Of a stretch of 64,000 nucleotides of DNA, positions 60,669 to 64,000 are shown piece by piece. The DNA comes from an uncultured Mollicutes bacterium (lineage in GTDB: Bacteria; Bacillota_I; Bacilli_A; RFN20; CAG-826). The stretch covers positions 8,466 to 72,465 of the forward strand of contig UQFY01000009.1 in assembly GCA_900540385.1 (NCBI GenBank), written 5' to 3'. The notes below the pieces were generated by a model. It was not told the DNA's origin and did no database searches. It saw nothing but the letters and a program-made list of their open reading frames with translations. The position numbers and the translations under genes were made by a program. The first letter of the stretch is position 1. Each line of letters begins with the position of its first letter.

Positions 60669-61925
60669 ATGTATATTATGCTCACAGTAGAAGATTTAAA
60701 AGATTTAGCTGGGAAGAAAGTCTATGTCCGCGTTGACTTTAACGTCCCACAAAAAAATGGTGTTATTCGTGATAACAACCGTATTAAGGCTGCTCTCCCA
60801 ACCATTAATTACTTATCCGATAAGGGTGCTCGCTTAATTTTAATGTCGCACCTTGGCAAGATTAAATGGAAAGAACCAGATCCAGCCAAGATTGAAGAAA
60901 TGAAAAAAGCCAATGATATGGCCCCTGTTGCTAAAGCTCTTCAAGAACTTGTTCCAGGAAAGAAAGTTTCTTTCTGCCCAGTGACACGTGGTGAAGAATT
61001 ACAAAAGGCTGTTGCTGCTCTTCAAGATGGTGATATTCTTCTTGTTCAAAACACCCGTTATGAAAAAGGCGAAGAGAAGAACGATCCTGAATTAGCCAAA
61101 GAATGGGCTTCTTTAGCTGATGTGTTTGTGATGGATGCCTTCGGAAGCGCACACCGTGCCCATGCTTCTACAGTTGGTGTTCCTTCTATCTTAAAAGCAG
61201 AAGGCAAACCAGTTGCTGAAGGCTACTTAATGATTAAAGAAGTTGATAACCTCACACGTTGTGTCGAAGTGAAAGACTCCGATCGTCCATATGTTGCTAT
61301 CCTTGGCGGCTTCAAAGTTTCTGATAAGATCAAAGTCATTGATTCTTTATTAAAGAAATGTGATTACGTCTTAATTGGTGGTGCTATGACTTACACCTTT
61401 AAGAAAGCCATGGGTATGAACGTTGGCAACTCTCCAGTCGAAGAGGACCAATTAGAATATGCTCGTAAATGCATCGCTGAAGCAAAAGGCCGTTTGCTTT
61501 TACCTACTGATGCCGTTATTACAACCGATTTCGACCCAAGCGTCACAGATCGTAAGATCAAAATTGTTGATACCGTTATCGAAAGAGGCGGATGCATCCC
61601 AGATGGATATGAAGGATGCGATATCGGTCCAAAGACTGCTGCCTTCTATCAAGAAATCATTTCTAAAGCGAAAATGATTTTCTGGAATGGCCCATTAGGT
61701 GTTTTTGAACAAAACGAATTCCAAGCCGGAACCAAAGCTGTTTGTGAAGCCATTGCTGCTATTAAAGGCAAAGCCTTCACTGTTTGCGGTGGTGGCGATT
61801 CTGCTTCTGCTGTAAAGCAATTCGGCTATAAAGAAGACTTCTCTCACGTTTCCACTGGTGGTGGTGCTTCCTTAGAAATGATCGAAAATGATGGACATCT
61901 TCCTGGTGTTGACGTTCTTCGTTAA
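60669..61925 (+). CDS. pgk: Phosphoglycerate kinase
   Basis: A 418-residue glycolytic kinase making ATP from 1,3-bisphosphoglycerate. KKVYVRVDFNVP, RIKAALPTINYLSDKGARLILMSHLGK, VQNTRYEKGEEKNDPELAKEWA, DAFGSAHRAHAST, the hinge region, FWNGPLGVFE and the C-terminal VCGGGDSASAV...FSHVSTGGGASLEMI are complete. The start is 60669 or the ATG three codons later (60678); AGGAG sits 3 or 12 nt before them. The tpiA gene starts at the stop codon, so the two are one operon. Confidence 0.98.
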   Translation: MYIMLTVEDLKDLAGKKVYVRVDFNVPQKNGVIRDNNRIKAALPTINYLSDKGARLILMSHLGKIKWKEPDPAKIEEMKKANDMAPVAKALQELVPGKKVSFCPVTRGEELQKAVAALQDGDILLVQNTRYEKGEEKNDPELAKEWASLADVFVMDAFGSAHRAHASTVGVPSILKAEGKPVAEGYLMIKEVDNLTRCVEVKDSDRPYVAILGGFKVSDKIKVIDSLLKKCDYVLIGGAMTYTFKKAMGMNVGNSPVEEDQLEYARKCIAEAKGRLLLPTDAVITTDFDPSVTDRKIKIVDTVIERGGCIPDGYEGCDIGPKTAAFYQEIISKAKMIFWNGPLGVFEQNEFQAGTKAVCEAIAAIKGKAFTVCGGGDSASAVKQFGYKEDFSHVSTGGGASLEMIENDGHLPGVDVLR

Positions 61926-61939
61926 TGAAAGGCTTCTCA

Positions 61940-62701
61940 ATGAGAAAAAAATTATTACTCGGCAACTGGAAAATGAATAAGACCCCATCCGAAGCAAAAG
62001 CCTTTGCGCTTGCCGCTTCTGAGATGGTCGATTATGCAGTTGCTCACGATATTGATGTTGGTGTTGCTCCAACTTTCGTTTGTCTTCAAACAGTAAAGGA
62101 AAACATCAATCCTAAGTGCATTGTGGCCGCTCAAAACGTGAATGAGCACGATCATGGCGCATACACAGGCGAAGTTTCCATTCCAATGTTGAAAGAAATT
62201 GGCGTTGGTTGGGTAATTCTCGGCCATTCTGAAAGAAGGGCCTATAATGGCGAAACTTCTGAAAAATGCAATGAGAAGATCAAAGCTCTCCTTAGGAATG
62301 ATATGACCCCTGTTTATTGCTGTGGTGAATCTTTGGAAACTTTTGAAAAAGGCGAAACCAAAGCTTTCGTTGCTGAACAAATCCGTACTGGATTAGCTTC
62401 TTTGACTCCTGAAGAAGCGAAAAAAGTCGTAATTGCCTATGAACCTATTTGGGCAATCGGCACCGGTAAGAGCGCAACGAAAGAAACCGCAGAAGAAACC
62501 ATCGGTTACATTCGTTCCGTTTTAAAGGAAATGTTCGGGGATATCGCCGAAGATATGAGAATTCTTTATGGCGGTTCTGTGAAACCAAACAATGTCGCTG
62601 AATATATGTCTGAAAAAGACATTGATGGCGCCCTTGTCGGTGGAGCTTCTTTGGAACCATCCTCCTTCCATGGCCTTATCGAAGGCATGCTCACAAAATA
62701 A
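61940..62701 (+). CDS. tpiA: Triosephosphate isomerase
   Basis: A 253-residue TIM-barrel enzyme interconverting glyceraldehyde-3-phosphate and dihydroxyacetone phosphate. GNWKMNKT (substrate Asn-Lys), GHSERR (catalytic His), AYEPIWAIGTGKSA (catalytic Glu and mobile loop) and LYGGSVKPNN (phosphate loop) are all intact. ATG 61940 has AAAGG 7 nt upstream; the frame also opens at 61925, overlapping the pgk stop. Confidence 0.98.
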   Translation: MRKKLLLGNWKMNKTPSEAKAFALAASEMVDYAVAHDIDVGVAPTFVCLQTVKENINPKCIVAAQNVNEHDHGAYTGEVSIPMLKEIGVGWVILGHSERRAYNGETSEKCNEKIKALLRNDMTPVYCCGESLETFEKGETKAFVAEQIRTGLASLTPEEAKKVVIAYEPIWAIGTGKSATKETAEETIGYIRSVLKEMFGDIAEDMRILYGGSVKPNNVAEYMSEKDIDGALVGGASLEPSSFHGLIEGMLTK

Positions 62702-62744
62702 AAAAATAATAAGCATTACGCTCTTGTTTTTTACCTCCATTTGT

Positions 62745-62750
62745 TATAAT
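62745..62750 (+). promoter_or_regulatory. Candidate -10 box of the BI-1 gene
   Basis: TATAAT 22 bp before the start codon, with TTGTTT 15 bp further upstream as a possible -35 box. Confidence 0.45.
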
Positions 62751-62771
62751 AAGCAAAAGGAGGTTTTTCTT

Positions 62772-63512
62772 ATGGAAATGGAAAATACCGTTACGTATAC
62801 CCAAGATGTTTCTAGCTCTAAGTTTTTAGCTAAAGTCTTCGGATATATGTTCATTGGTTTGCTAATTAGTGCCGTGGTTGCTTTTGGCTGGTCGTTTGGC
62901 TTAGCTTATTTTTGCTTAGACACGGATGGCTATTTAACAGATCAAGGATACCTCATCGCTTTAATAACGGGGCTTGTTTGTCTATTTGGCTCCATTATTA
63001 TTTCAGTCGTGAACAGTCTTTACTCCGCTAAAACAGGTAAGGCACCATGGGTCGGCTTTATTCTTTATGCCGTCTTTATGGGTGGTGTCTTCTCTTTGGT
63101 TTTACTTGGTGGTATTAGTCTTTCGGTGGTTGCTGAAGCATTTTTCATCACCGCTTTAGCTTTTGGATCGATGTTCTTAGTTGGATATTTCTCCAAATCA
63201 AACTTAAATTGGTTAGCTCTTGTAGCTAGCGGCTTAGGAATTGGCTTAATGATGACTTCGCTATTTTGGGGAATCTTCTATTTGATCTCTCCAGCTGCCG
63301 GACTCTTTTTGGACTGGGTTATCTCTGTTGGAGTTTTAGTCGTATTGATGATTTTTGTGGCGGTGGATTCCTATAACATAAAAAAACTAGCGGAGAATGG
63401 TAACAACAATACTAACATCGCCCTTTTCTGTGCCTTTAATATGTATTCCGACTTTTTGATGGTCTTTATACGCATACTATATTTATTGGCTGCTACATCT
63501 AAAAAACGTTAA
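62772..63512 (+). CDS. Bax inhibitor-1/YccA-family membrane protein
   Basis: A 246-residue membrane protein with seven helices, of the BI-1/YccA/YetJ group. FLAKVFGYMFIGLLISAVVAFG is the first helix; KTGKAPWVGFILYAVFMGGVFS and the final FVAVDSYNIKKLAENG ... IALFCAFNMYSDFLMVFIRILYLLA contain the acidic residue positions that form the pH-sensing calcium-leak pore in YetJ. Start fixed by AAGGAGG before ATG 62772; the longer frame overlaps tpiA. Followed 13 bp later by the desulfoferrodoxin gene. Confidence 0.88.
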   Translation: MEMENTVTYTQDVSSSKFLAKVFGYMFIGLLISAVVAFGWSFGLAYFCLDTDGYLTDQGYLIALITGLVCLFGSIIISVVNSLYSAKTGKAPWVGFILYAVFMGGVFSLVLLGGISLSVVAEAFFITALAFGSMFLVGYFSKSNLNWLALVASGLGIGLMMTSLFWGIFYLISPAAGLFLDWVISVGVLVVLMIFVAVDSYNIKKLAENGNNNTNIALFCAFNMYSDFLMVFIRILYLLAATSKKR

Positions 63513-63525
63513 GGAGAAAAATAAA

Positions 63526-63906
63526 ATGAATTTTTTTGAATGCAAATCTTGTAAAACACTTGTCTACCTTTTAGAAAAAGAAGGCTGCCTCCCATCCTGC
63601 TGTGGTGAAGAAATGAAAGAAGCCACAATTCACACTTCTTCTGAACAAACAGGTTCAGAAAAACATGTACCAATCGTTCATGAAGAAAATGGAAAGGTCT
63701 ACGTCAAAGTGGGAGAAGTGCCTCATCCAATGTTAGAGAAACATTATATTGATTGGATTTTCTTAGTGACCGATAAAGGAACGCAAAGAAAAAATCTTCA
63801 TCCGAATATGGCTCCAGAAGCTCTTTTCCAAATTGGTGAAGACGAAATCGTAATTGCGGTTTATGCACACTGCAATATTCATGGAATCTGGAAAGCGGAT
63901 TTATAA
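63526..63906 (+). CDS. dfx: Desulfoferrodoxin (superoxide reductase)
   Basis: A 126-residue superoxide reductase that turns superoxide into hydrogen peroxide without releasing oxygen. The N-terminal desulforedoxin domain has the four cysteines Cys6, Cys9, Cys25 and Cys26; the C-terminal centre has the His ligands His47, His67, His73 and His119 and Cys116 (YAHCNIHG). The usual active-site loop Glu-Lys is EKH at 45-47. Complete two-iron form. Together with the flavodiiron protein it forms the oxygen defence of an anaerobe. GGAG precedes the ATG; an operon with the BI-1 gene is likely. Confidence 0.95.
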   Translation: MNFFECKSCKTLVYLLEKEGCLPSCCGEEMKEATIHTSSEQTGSEKHVPIVHEENGKVYVKVGEVPHPMLEKHYIDWIFLVTDKGTQRKNLHPNMAPEALFQIGEDEIVIAVYAHCNIHGIWKADL

Positions 63907-63922
63907 CAAGTTTCTCATAATG

Positions 63923-63955
63923 AACGGGTATCCGAAAGGACCCGTTTTTCTTTTA
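63923..63955 (+). terminator. Terminator of the BI-1/dfx operon
   Basis: AACGGGT and ACCCGTT pair around ATCCGAAAGG, followed by TTTCTTTT. Confidence 0.9.
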
Positions 63956-64000
63956 TGTGGACCGATAGGGACAACCTAGAACCGCCTGCTATGCGGGCGA

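Noticed and set aside
1..64000. Use of the Mycoplasma code (UGA as Trp)
   Set aside because: Many genes end at UGA exactly where the next gene starts or the family ends, and Trp codons in conserved motifs are UGG.
1..64000. tRNA, rRNA or tmRNA genes
   Set aside because: No TTCGAAT-type T-arm with matching acceptor stem and no rRNA-like stretch was seen in any intergenic region.
63956..64000. Start of an RNA gene or repeat at the right edge (CCGCCTGCTATGCGGGCG)
   Set aside because: Only 45 bases are available and the hairpin is short; nothing can be named.

Overview
The window reads as chromosomal DNA of an uncultured anaerobic, host-associated Bacillota, probably from the Mollicutes/Erysipelotrichia-like side of the Bacilli. 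The reasons are low GC, GGAGG-type ribosome sites, small intergenic gaps, many lipoproteins with short lipoboxes, UGA used as a stop (for example the genes ending at 4669 and 11396, so the Mycoplasma code does not apply), flavodiiron and desulfoferrodoxin oxygen-defence proteins, and abundant sugar enzymes. The placement is an inference from gene content; no rRNA or tRNA gene is visible.

Layout. 1-5.5 kb: leftward genes for a transporter (cut by the window edge), a HAD phosphatase, and an operon of a YjdF-like membrane protein, a MazG-like pyrophosphohydrolase and a GNAT-MutY fusion. 5.7-7.8 kb: an Agr-like LytTR two-component pair. 7.9-22.2 kb: two convergent, permuted GH3 beta-glycosidases, each with a membrane anchor at both ends. 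Between them lies a five-gene defence-type operon: small HTH protein, methyltransferase-like subunit, Eco57I-like methylase, GIY-YIG/SF2 helicase and DUF2971 protein. The methylase gene carries a 58-nt palindrome. 22.5-38.7 kb: a broken ATPase gene, an intact AAA/DUF234 ATPase, a deoxyinosine glycosylase, a MacB-like ABC exporter beside a large lipoprotein, a MATE pump, a flavodiiron protein, a cation/proton antiporter, a FucU-type mutarotase, and a Fic gene flanked by 33-bp perfect direct repeats.

38.9-54.4 kb is a glycan-utilisation locus. A rightward operon (GH31, esterase, GH3, LacI regulator) faces a leftward operon (InlB-repeat solute-binding lipoprotein, GH97, second solute-binding lipoprotein, two permeases, MsmK-like ATPase), with one perfect bidirectional terminator between them. 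The second binding protein is split by a -1 frame change at an A7 run that matches the dnaX slippery heptamer. A GC-rich IS1634-like element sits about 10 bp upstream of the leftward operon. 56.5-64 kb holds core glycolysis (gap, pgk, tpiA) with an apbE / NusG-II / Gx-transporter set resembling part of the flavin-based extracellular electron transfer locus, then a BI-1 membrane protein and a desulfoferrodoxin.

How it works together: surface enzymes (two GH3, one GH97) trim oligosaccharides outside, the ABC system imports them, and cytoplasmic GH31, GH3 and esterase finish them for glycolysis. A cre box on one GH3 promoter and the LacI gene point to catabolite and substrate control.
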